Source: Echinicola sp. 20G (GTDB taxonomy: Bacteria > Bacteroidota > Bacteroidia > Cytophagales > Cyclobacteriaceae). From it: a stretch of 64,000 nucleotides of DNA. Below are positions 17,801 to 26,093 of the stretch, one piece after another. The stretch is taken from assembly GCF_015533855.1 (NCBI RefSeq), contig NZ_AP024154.1, positions 3,292,501 through 3,356,500 of the forward strand, in the 5' to 3' direction. The notes under the pieces were generated by a model. The model was not told the origin of the DNA, searched no databases, and saw only the letters and a program-made list of their open reading frames with translations. A program made the translations under genes and the position numbers. Each line of letters opens with the position of its first letter. The first letter of the stretch is position 1.

Positions 17801-18100
17801 ATTGCTTCTAACTTTATCAAGAATTTCCAGTTGGTGGGATTCTATGATGCAGGATCTTCTTGGGATAAAGCAGCGCCTTGGGAGCGCGTAAATGACCAGA
17901 ATACTGAAGTAATCAATACGGATGGATCACCATTTGAAATCACTCTCAATAATTTCAATAATCCCTGGCTGCAAAGTTTTGGAGGAGGTTTGCGCACTGT
18001 ATTGTTGAACTACTATGTGAAGTTTGACATGGCCCGACCTATCAGGAATTATGATTTAGAAGAAACACGTTTTTATGTGACCTTGGGCTATAATTTCTAA
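14807..18100 (+). CDS. Outer-membrane protein: degenerate peptidase-MA, TolB-like propeller and Omp85-like barrel
   Basis: A 1097-residue exported protein with a signal peptide ending near residue 23 (SISKAQ). Residues about 25-270 look like a peptidase-MA/gluzincin domain, but the HExxH-x18-E zinc site is degenerate: both histidines are leucine (Leu148, Leu152), whereas Glu149 and Glu171 (in PEWFIDGAA) remain. Residues about 285-560 contain PD40/TolB-like repeats (INDIKFSPDAKNLAYVIN, NSFDFSPNGKTMVLSAM). A linker of charged coil follows, and from about 720 the sequence resembles a BamA/TamA-type surface-antigen barrel ending in FYVTLGYNF. Such fusions are common in this phylum and poorly characterised. 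Confidence 0.82.
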   Translation: MKLKLVVIYFTIFWLGSFSISKAQFDQERFGKNRIQHQQFDWYFFSSNNFEVYYYGGGRDNARMAIDYLENEFERVTQMIGYVAYTKPKIYIYNSHEEWLQSNTDLHENNYTVNGQTYFSKLLAEVPYTGDWASFKEELLYRTSKVILEEMLYGSTIADAFQSNLINSFPEWFIDGAALYLAKGWSLEMDDYVRHYLKDHEQPKLYKLSKKEASLVGQSIWNFVVQKYGKRYISSILNLSRINRNEENSIANTLGIGYKGFADQWRDYYTTVNEPVFSSFKEPNQSNVIAETKKNEEGSINDIKFSPDAKNLAYVINYDGKYKVIVRNLSTNNEVTIYKGGFSTDDQEANFTTPVIAWRDTLNLTIATFKRGLTTLRMRSIDGSNQDKIFLRNITQINSFDFSPNGKTMVLSAMAGGRTNIYTLNLRGQGRRLTNDVFDDITPVFVNDSTIIYSSNKTDLPDSVLTKTPDVRELPEYFNFFKVDLGDSIVTTKLTNMNSKNYYPRVMNQNFVLHLSDQSGIYNLMRMGLGSEVSSQVSAFNTSVESFDYAPRINKWAYAYKDGTGSKLVLETFPNLDQFTPGTPRVQLSQAKKLNERLAARRLEAKEEEPENVVQEEKTTEVEAPIAKIDSVKPVANATGSINIDRLRFENRRGINTDNYTFDTVPAPLEQRSGNLATGRSNILEAFRQQSLKNTVRGPREYTPQFMANSLRTTFVVDPLRGFGINIEGQMTDLLDNHIFKGGIMTTLDFRSGSDVYFEYQYLKDRIDFTGRFDRRALVISDGDITYQRYVLTKTELGFSYPFSVHSRFTVAPFFAKTQYFNLNPDSLIRGGEGTQNRFDVNYIGGKAELVVDKTKLLGLYMEQGFKGKIGVKHYQGIGESDRSFSNFYLDVRNYQKVHKNITFATRLFAGSFFGNNPQSYLVGGMKNWLFNEFYEPPSNRPESSPIRNSDGVENSNILFAEFVDLRGYDYDEIRGRNVITFSAELRIPLFSYLSRGNIASNFIKNFQLVGFYDAGSSWDKAAPWERVNDQNTEVINTDGSPFEITLNNFNNPWLQSFGGGLRTVLLNYYVKFDMARPIRNYDLEETRFYVTLGYNF

Positions 18101-18129
18101 AATGAATCTTTATTGTTTAAGTTTGTGGC

Positions 18130-19011
18130 ATGATTAAATCCATGACTGGCTATGGTATAGCCAATTTTGAAAATGAGCGCTTTATCATCAGTGCTGAAAT
18201 TAAAACCTTGAACTCTAAGTTTCTGGATTTTAACCTTAGAAGCCCTAGACAGTTTTCCGACAAAGAAATTGAAATCCGGGCGATAGTTGGCGATATTTTA
18301 GATAGAGGTAAAGTAAACCTGAACATAGATTTTACAGCCAAGTCCAGTAACGAACTTCCTGTAAGTATCAATCAGGGTCTTTTTGAGACATATTTTGCGA
18401 AGTATCAAAGCATGGCCAAAGCTGTGGGAGTGGAAGACAATATGGACTTGTTCAGGATGGCTGCTCAGGCACCTAATGTGGTTACCACTTTGTCTGACAA
18501 GTCTGATGATCCTGAAGAGTGGGAGGCTGTGAAGAAGGTAATTGTAGAAGCTGCACAAAAATGTGACGGTTTCAGGTCGGATGAAGGAGAAACTCTTTTC
18601 AATAAGTTCAAAGAAAACCTTGGAGTAATTACAGAGGGATTAGAGCAGATTAAAATAGAAGAGCCTAAGCGTAAAGAGAGGATCAAAACCAGAATCAAAA
18701 ATAACTTTACGGAGTGGATTGAAGAAAATTCATTTGATGAAAACCGATTTGAGCAGGAGCTGATTTACTATTTTGAGAAGTTGGATATTACAGAAGAAAT
18801 AGTAAGATTAGGAACTCATTTGGCTTATTTTGATAAGACCATGTCAACTGGCAAAAGCCAAGGTAAGAAGTTGGGTTTTATCAGTCAGGAAATAGGCAGG
18901 GAAATCAACACGATTGGTTCTAAAGCCAATGATGCCGTCATCCAAAGGCATGTCATCATCATGAAGGATGAACTAGAAAAAATCAAAGAACAGGCCCTGA
19001 ATATCATCTAA
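18130..19011 (+). CDS. YicC/YloC family endoribonuclease
   Basis: A 293-residue protein starting MIKSMTGYGIA, the invariant N-terminus of the YicC/YloC family, with ISAEIKTLNSKFLDFNLRSPR just after it and the DUF1732 C-terminus KSQGKKLGFISQEIGREINTIGSKANDA, also diagnostic. E. coli YicC and B. subtilis YloC are endoribonucleases; YicC has been linked to RyhB decay. Length is typical. It lies 29 bases after the large outer-membrane protein gene and 43 bases before thyA, all on the same strand, so co-transcription is plausible. It should act in the cytoplasm. Confidence 0.92.
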   Translation: MIKSMTGYGIANFENERFIISAEIKTLNSKFLDFNLRSPRQFSDKEIEIRAIVGDILDRGKVNLNIDFTAKSSNELPVSINQGLFETYFAKYQSMAKAVGVEDNMDLFRMAAQAPNVVTTLSDKSDDPEEWEAVKKVIVEAAQKCDGFRSDEGETLFNKFKENLGVITEGLEQIKIEEPKRKERIKTRIKNNFTEWIEENSFDENRFEQELIYYFEKLDITEEIVRLGTHLAYFDKTMSTGKSQGKKLGFISQEIGREINTIGSKANDAVIQRHVIIMKDELEKIKEQALNII

Positions 19012-19054
19012 ACTTGGTTTTGGGAATCAACCCGAAACCTGAAGCTTCAAAAAC

Positions 19055-19849
19055 ATGAAACAGTACCATCAACTATTGCAGCATATTTTGGACAATGGTG
19101 TTCAAAAAGGAGATCGCACTGGAACCGGGACGATCAGCGTGTTTGGTTATCAAATGCGCTTTGATCTTCAAGAAGGTTTTCCTTTGGTAACGACCAAGAA
19201 ATGCCATCTCAAATCCATTATCCATGAATTGCTTTGGTTCCTAAATGGTGATAGCAATATTGGCTACCTAAAAGAAAATAAGGTGTCGATTTGGGATGAA
19301 TGGGCAGATGAGAATGGTGATCTTGGGCCTGTGTATGGATATCAGTGGAGGCACTGGCCTGACGGAAAAGGTGGAGAGATAGATCAAATCAAAAACCTGA
19401 TTCACCAGATTAAAAATAATCCAAATTCAAGAAGGTTACTGGTAAGTGCCTGGAATGTAGCGGATGTGGACAATATGGCTTTGCCGCCATGTCATACCAT
19501 GTTCCAGTTTTATGTGGCAGAAGGGAAGCTTTCTTGTCAGTTGTATCAGAGAAGTGCTGATGTGTTTCTGGGTGTTCCTTTTAATATCGCTTCGTATGCC
19601 TTGTTTACAATGATGATTGCTCAGGTATGTGATTTGGAGCCTGGTGAGTTCATCCATACGTTTGGTGATACGCATTTGTATTCCAACCATATTGAGCAGA
19701 CGAAATTGCAACTTTCCAGAGACTGCAGGCCGCTACCTACGATGAAGATTAATCCGGAAATAAAGGATATCTTTTCATTCAAATATGAGGATTTCGAGTT
19801 ATTGAATTATGATCCTCATCCTCATATCAAAGCACCCGTTGCAGTATAA
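19055..19849 (+). CDS. thyA: Thymidylate synthase
   Basis: A 264-residue enzyme, the same length as E. coli ThyA, which methylates dUMP to dTMP with methylene-tetrahydrofolate. The catalytic nucleophile is Cys146 in [13 protein letters not shown], at the same position as in E. coli. Other conserved elements are [20 protein letters not shown] at the start, the [14 protein letters not shown] block, [18 protein letters not shown] and the GDTHLYSNH segment. The gene ends only three bases from the stop of the convergent class IV aminotransferase gene, with no obvious terminator between them. Confidence 0.97.
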   Translation: MKQYHQLLQHILDNGVQKGDRTGTGTISVFGYQMRFDLQEGFPLVTTKKCHLKSIIHELLWFLNGDSNIGYLKENKVSIWDEWADENGDLGPVYGYQWRHWPDGKGGEIDQIKNLIHQIKNNPNSRRLLVSAWNVADVDNMALPPCHTMFQFYVAEGKLSCQLYQRSADVFLGVPFNIASYALFTMMIAQVCDLEPGEFIHTFGDTHLYSNHIEQTKLQLSRDCRPLPTMKINPEIKDIFSFKYEDFELLNYDPHPHIKAPVAV

Positions 19850-19852
19850 ATA

Positions 19853-20668
19853 TTATTTAAAGAGCTCTTCGATCAGGGGAATTGGTTTAGTATTGAATTC
19901 AGTTTCCCTGATTTTTTTTAAATAGGCTACTCCTGTAACATTGCTGGTGAAAATCTGTTCTGCCTGAAGCATATCACCTTCATTGAACTCTCCTTCTTCA
20001 ATTTTAATATTTTTACTCTTGAGGAACTCGATGATTTTTCTCCTGGAAACTCCAGCTATGCAATTGCAAGTTAAGGAAGGTGTGAAATAGGTCTTTTCTT
20101 TAACCCAGAACAAGTTGGCAGCGCCTGCTTCTGAGATATTTTCTTTTTGATCTAGTAAAATCACCTCGTCCATTTTCTTTTCGCTTCGCTCTTGATTGGC
20201 CATTACATAAGTAAGAGCATTTAGGGTTTTGCAATGAGACCAGGGACTTGAAGGGATTTGGATCGAATGACTAATATAAGCTTCATTTTTAATCTTTGGG
20301 GGTTGGATATGTTCTTGAATCATAAAAATCTCTTCCCTTTCATTTGATATAGGAGTGTATTTCCCTAATCCAGACCGAAATATATTCCATCGAAACCGAA
20401 GGGCCTGATCAATTCCGAACTTATCAGCAAGGTTTGACTCTAATTGAGAAATGGAAATCAGTCGGTTACTATTGATCTTTAATGTTGATAAGCCTTCTTG
20501 GAGTCGCTCCCAATGAAGTTCCGAAAACCTTATTTTTCCATTGATAAACAGCATGGTTTCAAAAAGGCCATCACCAAAAAGAGCTGCCCTATTTATAGTA
20601 TTCAAGTTACTTTGAACAAGGCTTTGTTTTTTATCCAGAATAAAAAAAACTGTATTAAAATCGGACAT
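19853..20668 (-). CDS. Class IV PLP-dependent aminotransferase / aminodeoxychorismate lyase-like
   Basis: A 271-residue fold-type IV PLP enzyme. The N-terminal half has NRAALFGDGLFETMLFINGKI, which matches the RG-GDGLFET pattern of 4-amino-4-deoxychorismate lyase (PabC) and D-amino-acid aminotransferase. The PLP lysine lies in the SHCKTLNALTYV segment, and ENISEAGAANLFWVKEKTYFTPSL is the conserved cofactor-phosphate region. Position next to thyA hints at the folate pathway (PabC releases p-aminobenzoate), but branched-chain or D-amino-acid transaminase activity cannot be excluded. A near-consensus promoter precedes it at 20714-20743. Confidence 0.82.
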   Translation of the reverse strand: MSDFNTVFFILDKKQSLVQSNLNTINRAALFGDGLFETMLFINGKIRFSELHWERLQEGLSTLKINSNRLISISQLESNLADKFGIDQALRFRWNIFRSGLGKYTPISNEREEIFMIQEHIQPPKIKNEAYISHSIQIPSSPWSHCKTLNALTYVMANQERSEKKMDEVILLDQKENISEAGAANLFWVKEKTYFTPSLTCNCIAGVSRRKIIEFLKSKNIKIEEGEFNEGDMLQAEQIFTSNVTGVAYLKKIRETEFNTKPIPLIEELFK

Positions 20669-20713
20669 AAATATGTTCGTTTTCGATCAAAATTTAAAAT
20701 TGAAACTTATTCT

Positions 20714-20743
20714 CAAAAGTAAAATTAAGTTAAATTTGACCAA
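20714..20743 (-). promoter_or_regulatory. Bacteroidota-type promoter for the class IV aminotransferase
   Basis: On the minus strand: TTG (20743-20741), a 19-base spacer, then TACTTTTG (20721-20714), fitting TTG-N17-20-TAnnTTTG. The -7 element is the same eight bases as in the promoter at 4126-4155. A start site near 20707 would leave a leader of about 40 bases before the ATG at 20668. Confidence 0.6.
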
Positions 20744-20837
20744 TTAGACGTAAGTTTTAGGGATTTAAATATAATATGGGTGATAATTAAATCTTAAATA
20801 TTAGATTAGCATAGAACTTGAATTGCAAACCCCAAAT

Positions 20838-21515
20838 ATGACAAGAAAGAGTAGTGTTTTTGATATGATAGGTCCAGTGATGATAGGTCCTTCATCTTCA
20901 CATACCGCTGGTGTAGTGAGAATTGCCCGTGCTGCGGTAAGGGTTTTAGGAGGCATTCCAGATGAGGCTATTATTACTTTCTATAATTCATTCGCCCGCA
21001 CGTATGAAGGGCATGGAAGTGATAAGGCGATTATAGGAGGCTTACTAGACTTTAAAACGGATGATGTTAGGATCAAGCAGTCATTTGAACTGGCTGAGGA
21101 AAGGGGCTTTATTTATCAGTTCAAATCAATTGGTAATGCGTCAGTTTATCATCCAAACACTATAAAGTTAAATTTGAATAGGGCCGGTAGAAAAGTGGAG
21201 GTAATAGGAGAGAGTTTGGGTGGTGGACTGATCAATATAAAATCCATAGATGGTTTCAGTGCAGATTTCTCAGCGCAAGAACATACCTTGATCATTAAAG
21301 CTGATGATGTGTCTGGTGCAATTGCATTTATTACCAGTATATTGGCTCAAGAAAAAGCAAATATTGCTACCATGTCAGTTTCGCGGAAAGGGAAGAGGGA
21401 AGTGGCCTGTCATGTGATAGAAATGGATTCAGGTTTAAATCCAATTACAATTAAGTATTTAGAAAGCATTACTTGGATACATGAATTAATCTACATACCA
21501 GACATTGACTTATAA
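20838..21515 (+). CDS. sdaAB: L-serine dehydratase, iron-sulfur type, beta domain
   Basis: About 225 residues matching the beta subunit of two-subunit, [4Fe-4S]-dependent L-serine ammonia-lyase, which converts serine to pyruvate and ammonia. The N-terminus DMIGPVMIGPSSSHTAGVVRIARAA is the family signature, and the C-terminal 80 residues form an ACT-like domain (HTLIIKADDVSGAIAFITSILAQ) for serine binding. The alpha subunit with the catalytic cysteines is not adjacent, so it must be encoded elsewhere. I chose the ATG at 20838; a TTG lies five codons upstream. The TolC gene begins seven bases after the stop. Confidence 0.9.
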   Translation: MTRKSSVFDMIGPVMIGPSSSHTAGVVRIARAAVRVLGGIPDEAIITFYNSFARTYEGHGSDKAIIGGLLDFKTDDVRIKQSFELAEERGFIYQFKSIGNASVYHPNTIKLNLNRAGRKVEVIGESLGGGLINIKSIDGFSADFSAQEHTLIIKADDVSGAIAFITSILAQEKANIATMSVSRKGKREVACHVIEMDSGLNPITIKYLESITWIHELIYIPDIDL

Positions 21516-21521
21516 TAAAAT

Positions 21522-22871
21522 ATGAAGAAGAAACTTTTTACTGCCATGCTTTTGGCGTGCGGTATTTTTACATCTGTATGGGCGCAAAATGAAGATATCT
21601 CTTCCCTTTCTTTGGAAGAGTGTGTTCAGATTGGCATTGAAAATAACCTCGAGCTTCAGCGAAGTGTCCTTAATCAGGAGACCAATAGAGCGAACCTCAT
21701 GGAGAGTAAATCGCAAAGGTATCCATCCTTGTCTGCATCTTCATCTTATAGATACAACTGGGGACGTTCTATTAACCCTTACACCAACGTGGTGACTACC
21801 AGTAGTTTTGGTAACGCCAATTTTGGAGCCAATGCCAATATGACCCTTTTCGCAGGTCGACAGATCAGTAATAGCATCAATCAAGCTGTGGTAGATTTGG
21901 AAACTGGTGAACTTGATGTAGAGGCAACCAAAAACAATATTACCCTAAATATTGTGAATCTATTTGTGAATGTGGTGTTTGCAAAGGAGCAGTTGAGTGT
22001 GGCTAAGTCTCAGGCCGAAGTGACTGGTCAACAATTACAAAGAACCAAAAAACTAGTGGATGCAGGTGCCTTGCCGCTTTCAGACCAATTGGATTTAGAA
22101 GCTCAAAACGCAACCAGCGCTATGGAACTGACCAACGCCAAGAATAACCTTCGTCTAGCAAAGCTGAATCTGATGCAGGCGATACAGATTCCTTTTGAAG
22201 ATGAGTTTGATGTTTCTGTGCCAGAATTGGAGGCAGAGAACTATATGATTGCCAATGACAACATGGAAGAGGTGTTCTCTATTGCGGTTACTTTGATGCC
22301 AGAGATTAAGGCTGCTGAGCTTGGTGTAGAAAGTGCTGATTATGGAGTTAAAATTGCTAAAGGCTCCTATTATCCGACATTGGGATTGGGAGGATCAATT
22401 GGAACAAATTATATCAATAGCTTGACCGATAGCCTTGGAGAAGTAGTTCCTTTCGGTAAGCAGTTTAACGGTAACATTTCAGAAGGAGCGGGGATGAGCC
22501 TTAGTATTCCCATTTTTTCAAATGGTCGAAATAAGGCCAATCTGCAGAGGGCTAGGGTTCAAAAGTATTTGAGTGAGATTAGAGAGAAGGAGGTCAGGAA
22601 CCAATTGCGACAGGATATCGAAACGGCATATACTAATGCAGTAGCGGCCAAGCAATCTTATGAATCATCTACTATCAGGGTTTCCTCTTTGGATGAGGCG
22701 TTTAGGATGGCCCAAAAGCGATTTGAAGTGGGGGTGATCAATGCCGTTGATTTTCAGGTTGCCCAAAACAATTTATTTAATGCACAGGCAGATTTATTAC
22801 AAGCAAAATACGAGTATATTTTCAGTGTAAAAGTACTGGACTTTTATCTAGGTAACCCTTTAACATTATAA
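21522..22871 (+). CDS. TolC-family outer-membrane efflux protein
   Basis: A 449-residue TolC/OprM-like channel. A signal peptide (ending SVWAQ near residue 22) is followed by LSLEECVQIGIENNLELQRS, the usual start of the mature OEP domain, and by two repeats of long helices and strands such as the one near AQKRFEVGVINAVDFQVAQN. It forms the outer-membrane and periplasmic tunnel of a tripartite exporter. Two bases separate it from the membrane-fusion protein gene, so the pair is certainly an operon. No inner-membrane pump gene follows before the terminator. Confidence 0.93.
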   Translation: MKKKLFTAMLLACGIFTSVWAQNEDISSLSLEECVQIGIENNLELQRSVLNQETNRANLMESKSQRYPSLSASSSYRYNWGRSINPYTNVVTTSSFGNANFGANANMTLFAGRQISNSINQAVVDLETGELDVEATKNNITLNIVNLFVNVVFAKEQLSVAKSQAEVTGQQLQRTKKLVDAGALPLSDQLDLEAQNATSAMELTNAKNNLRLAKLNLMQAIQIPFEDEFDVSVPELEAENYMIANDNMEEVFSIAVTLMPEIKAAELGVESADYGVKIAKGSYYPTLGLGGSIGTNYINSLTDSLGEVVPFGKQFNGNISEGAGMSLSIPIFSNGRNKANLQRARVQKYLSEIREKEVRNQLRQDIETAYTNAVAAKQSYESSTIRVSSLDEAFRMAQKRFEVGVINAVDFQVAQNNLFNAQADLLQAKYEYIFSVKVLDFYLGNPLTL

Positions 22872-22873
22872 TC

Positions 22874-24175
22874 ATGGCTAAGAAGAAATCTAATAAGCTT
22901 TTATATATTTTACTTGGCGTAGTAGGCGTTTTGATTGTTTTTATGGTGGTCGGCCGTGCCGCAGGATGGGTAGGTGGAGCTGCTGAGACGGAAGTGGAAG
23001 TAACCAAAGCGGCCAAGAAGACCATTGTGGAGAAAGTCAGTGCTTCCGGAGTGATCGAACCGGAAACAGAAATTAAACTAAGCCCTGATGTGGCCGGAGA
23101 AATCATTGAGCTTAATGTAAATGAAGGGGATTCCGTGAAGCAAAATGACTTACTGGTGAAAATCAGGCCTGATAATTTTATATCTGCCCTAGATAGAACC
23201 CGGGCCAACCTTAACCAACAAAAAGCCAATTTGGCCCAATCTCAAGCGGCCTTAAAAAGGTCTGAAGCGCTTTTTGAAAGGGCACAATTGGAATTTGAAA
23301 GAAACAAGAGTTTATATAATGACAAGGTTATTTCAGACTCCGAGTTTGAGCAAGCTAAGGCAGATTACATTTCGGCAGAAAATGACCTTACGGCTGCCAA
23401 GCAGTCCGTGCAAGCATCGGAATATGTAGTGAAAAGTGCGCAGGCAAGTGTAAGTGAAGCCAATGAAAATTTGAATCTAACCAATGTTTTTGCTCCAGTG
23501 GACGGTGTGGTTTCTAAGCTTTTGGTTGAAAAGGGGGAAAGAGTAGTTGGAACCCAACAGATGGCTGGTACTGAGATGTTAAGAATAGCGGATTTGAGTA
23601 AGATGGAAGTAAGGGTGGATGTTAACGAAAATGATATCGTAAGGCTTTCCCTTGGAGATACCACATTGATTGATGTGGACGCTTATTCTCATATTGGTGA
23701 GAAATTTAAAGGAGTGGTTACTTCAATCGCCAATTCCGCCAATGAGAAAGCCAGCCAGGATGCGGTGACTGAATTTGAAGTTAAGATCAGGATTATCAAT
23801 TCCTCCTATCAGAATTTGGTGACCAAGGAAAATAAATACCCTTTCAGGCCCGGGATGACTGCTAGTGTAGAAATTATTACTGAGAAAAAGACAGATGTTC
23901 TATCTGTTCCTTTGGCTGCGGTAACTACGCGTGAAAATATGAGGGTTGATTCAACCAATCAAAGCAGCGATTTGCAAGAGCTAATTTTTGTAACAGACAA
24001 TGGTAAAGCCAAAATGATTAAGGTGAAGACAGGGATTTCAGATTTTGAGAATATTGAAATCCTTGAAGGAATTAAAGAGGAAGAAGAGTTGATATCAGGA
24101 CCATATTTTGTGGTGAGCAAGAAGTTGTCTGATGGTGATCTAGTTAAAAAGCTAGATAAGCCATCTACAAAATAG
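22874..24175 (+). CDS. Periplasmic adaptor (membrane-fusion protein) of an efflux system
   Basis: A 433-residue HlyD/MacA-type adaptor. A single N-terminal membrane anchor (LLYILLGVVGVLIVFMVVG) is followed by a lipoyl half (SPDVAGEIIELNVNEGDSV), a long alpha-hairpin rich in Ala, Gln and Glu (about residues 110-195), the second lipoyl half (LTNVFAPVDGVVSKLLVEKGERV) and a beta-barrel with PFRPGMTASVEIITE. The layout is closest to the MacA branch that works with FtsX-like ABC exporters. It bridges the TolC channel to an inner-membrane pump, which is not encoded in the window. A strong hairpin terminator starts 17 bases after the stop. Confidence 0.92.
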   Translation: MAKKKSNKLLYILLGVVGVLIVFMVVGRAAGWVGGAAETEVEVTKAAKKTIVEKVSASGVIEPETEIKLSPDVAGEIIELNVNEGDSVKQNDLLVKIRPDNFISALDRTRANLNQQKANLAQSQAALKRSEALFERAQLEFERNKSLYNDKVISDSEFEQAKADYISAENDLTAAKQSVQASEYVVKSAQASVSEANENLNLTNVFAPVDGVVSKLLVEKGERVVGTQQMAGTEMLRIADLSKMEVRVDVNENDIVRLSLGDTTLIDVDAYSHIGEKFKGVVTSIANSANEKASQDAVTEFEVKIRIINSSYQNLVTKENKYPFRPGMTASVEIITEKKTDVLSVPLAAVTTRENMRVDSTNQSSDLQELIFVTDNGKAKMIKVKTGISDFENIEILEGIKEEEELISGPYFVVSKKLSDGDLVKKLDKPSTK

Positions 24176-24191
24176 AAGGAAATAACAGTAT

Positions 24192-24229
24192 AAAAAAGGC
24201 CGCTGAATGACTATTCAGCGGCCTTTTTT
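24192..24229. terminator. Bidirectional intrinsic terminator
   Basis: A perfect 11-bp stem, GGCCGCTGAAT (24198-24208) with ATTCAGCGGCC (24213-24223), closes a four-base loop and is flanked by six A on the left and six T on the right. It can therefore end transcription of the TolC/adaptor operon and of the convergent binding-protein gene, whose stop codon it touches. Confidence 0.92.
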
Positions 24230-25097
24230 ATACAAGTTTAGCAAAGTTTGTGTCTACAAATTCTTCCAGAGGCAATTTCTTGTTTATCAAGCCAAGCTCC
24301 ATTAAAATATCAATGGTTTTGTTCAAAGCGCTTTTATCCATCTTTGAAGATAAAGCCCATTCTGTTTGGCTTAGCCAGGCTTTGATGTCTTCTTCTTGAA
24401 TATTGTAGGCAGCACTAATGGAAGTTGAGAGATTTTGAAGTTGAGATAGCGATTTGGATTTTGAGTAAAGTGTTTGTTGAAGTTGGGATAATATCTCTGT
24501 TTCATTGTCCAAAAGGTCCTGATGGGCTACGATTACAAAGCAAGGCCAAGGTGTTGGAATTTCACCTATTCTTTTAAAATGGCCCTGGTCCACAAGGGGT
24601 TTGGTGGTATATTTTTCCCAAAGGAATGCTTTGGGCTTCTCATCCTCAAAAGACTTTTTGGCACCATCCATATTGCCCACCTCCATAAAAGATAGTTTAT
24701 TGGCATCCCAATTATTTTGTTTGGCCAAAAGAAAAGCCATCAGGTGTGAACCCGAACCATATCGGCTTATTAAAAATGGCGCATTACTAAGTTCGGAAAT
24801 TTTGTTTACTCCAGAGTGTGCTGGAACGTGAATGCCCCACGTAAGTGGAGAGTTAACATGGAATCCTATTATTTTACCGGGGTTGGATTCGGTTTTGTCT
24901 TTGATAAAACTCTCAGTCAGAAGAATGGCTAAATCGGCTTCCTTATCCTTTAGGGCCTTAATCATAGCACCAGATCCTTTAGATTCATCAGTCCATTCCA
25001 GCAAATATCCTTGCTCTTTTAAGGGTTGTTCTTGGACAAGTTGGATCCATGGAAAATTGAAATGCTCAGGCACGCCAATGATTTTGATTGTTTTCAT
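24228..25097 (-). CDS. Cytoplasmic periplasmic-binding-protein-like (Ca3427-like) protein
   Basis: A 289-residue type 2 substrate-binding fold without signal peptide or lipobox. It begins MKTIKIIGVPEHFNFPW, then shows the two-lobe pattern of PBP2 proteins, including LKDKEADLAILLTE, FLISRYGSGSHLMAF and PKAFLWEKYTTKPLV. The overall plan resembles the Candida albicans Ca3427 group, which is related to pyrimidine-precursor-binding (THI5/SsuA-like) proteins but is not exported. No transport genes are nearby. The ligand is unknown; an enzyme or sensor role is possible. The family assignment rests on recall of the sequence pattern, so moderate confidence. Confidence 0.65.
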   Translation of the reverse strand: MKTIKIIGVPEHFNFPWIQLVQEQPLKEQGYLLEWTDESKGSGAMIKALKDKEADLAILLTESFIKDKTESNPGKIIGFHVNSPLTWGIHVPAHSGVNKISELSNAPFLISRYGSGSHLMAFLLAKQNNWDANKLSFMEVGNMDGAKKSFEDEKPKAFLWEKYTTKPLVDQGHFKRIGEIPTPWPCFVIVAHQDLLDNETEILSQLQQTLYSKSKSLSQLQNLSTSISAAYNIQEEDIKAWLSQTEWALSSKMDKSALNKTIDILMELGLINKKLPLEEFVDTNFAKLV

Positions 25098-25160
25098 AGC
25101 TTAAAGATAGGAAGCAAATAAGTAATGTTGAAATGAGGTGTAAGGATTCCTTTTAGGAGC

Positions 25161-26057
25161 CTAATCCAACATGTAATCTAAAAACCAAAATAAGCCGTGG
25201 AGGTGATCAACATGATCAGGAGCGGTATTGCCTGCAAAAGCTAGAATCTTCAGTTTTCCTTTAGATACCTCTCCAAGTAATTGCATGCCCAAGGGGCCTT
25301 CTTTTAGCACTGGGGTTTGAATTAAAGAAACCTTTTGAATTAAATAGTCAGCACATTCTGTGGTGCTGGCATAAGTTCCGGGAAAAACCGAGCTATGGGT
25401 GAAAATAAAGGTCTTATTGTTTTTAGTGGCATCTTTGGCAAGTTTTTCAAATGCTTTCAGATCTTCTTCTTTGATTTTGCTGCCTGCTGCCATGGGAACT
25501 CCTTGAGGGATATAGCCAGCATGCATTCCGTCGAGTAAAATTACACCATCCACTATTTCGTAATTGTCGGAAGCGAGGATAGCCCTTACAGCACCATATC
25601 CTGCACTCCAACCAGAAATAAAAATGGTTTTTACCGGTTTGTTTAATTTAGTTTTAGCAGTATGGATAAGGTTGGTGAATGTTTCAGGGTTTGTGAAAGG
25701 AGCTGAATATGCTGATGATCCACTGCCCAAATTAATGGTGATTGATGCCCAGCCAGGATTGGAAATAGCAGCATAATTGGCAATGGATTTTAATCCGTGG
25801 AAATGGACCAAAAGAGAGAGAGAATCCGTGTTTTTTGAAGTCTCTGGTAGAAACAGGTCAATTGAATCCTCAAGAATACCATCAATACTCCAAGTTTCTC
25901 CAGAAATTTCCTCATTGTTTACTCTTTCGTGCGGACGGGTATTTTCTACCATAGGAGAAGGGTTCTGGGGCGCCATTTTGCCCTTTTGTTGTGCAAGTAA
26001 TCCTTCAGCAGGTAAAGAGAGTAATAAGATTAGGGTGGCAGCAATGCACTTCAACAT
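25161..26057 (-). CDS. Secreted alpha/beta-hydrolase-like protein
   Basis: A 298-residue exported protein with a signal peptide ending near residue 22 (AEGLLAQ). The fold looks like an alpha/beta hydrolase: a central strand then the nucleophile elbow GWSAGYGA with Ser151, an upstream HFHG turn that could form the oxyanion hole, DGVILLDGMHAGY carrying a possible acid, and a His-rich C-terminus (APDHVDHLHGLFWFLDYML) that could supply the catalytic His. The substrate is not evident; an ester or peptide-like substrate in the periplasm is possible. It is separated by 36 bases from the deaminase gene upstream and probably shares its transcript. Confidence 0.6.
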   Translation of the reverse strand: MLKCIAATLILLLSLPAEGLLAQQKGKMAPQNPSPMVENTRPHERVNNEEISGETWSIDGILEDSIDLFLPETSKNTDSLSLLVHFHGLKSIANYAAISNPGWASITINLGSGSSAYSAPFTNPETFTNLIHTAKTKLNKPVKTIFISGWSAGYGAVRAILASDNYEIVDGVILLDGMHAGYIPQGVPMAAGSKIKEEDLKAFEKLAKDATKNNKTFIFTHSSVFPGTYASTTECADYLIQKVSLIQTPVLKEGPLGMQLLGEVSKGKLKILAFAGNTAPDHVDHLHGLFWFLDYMLD

Positions 26058-26093
26058 AATCGATGATTTGAATGGGGTGAGCTTTGATAAAGG

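Noticed and set aside
18118..18125. TAAGTTTG as a promoter for the YicC gene
   Set aside because: It lies five bases before the ATG and lacks a -33 TTG at the proper distance.
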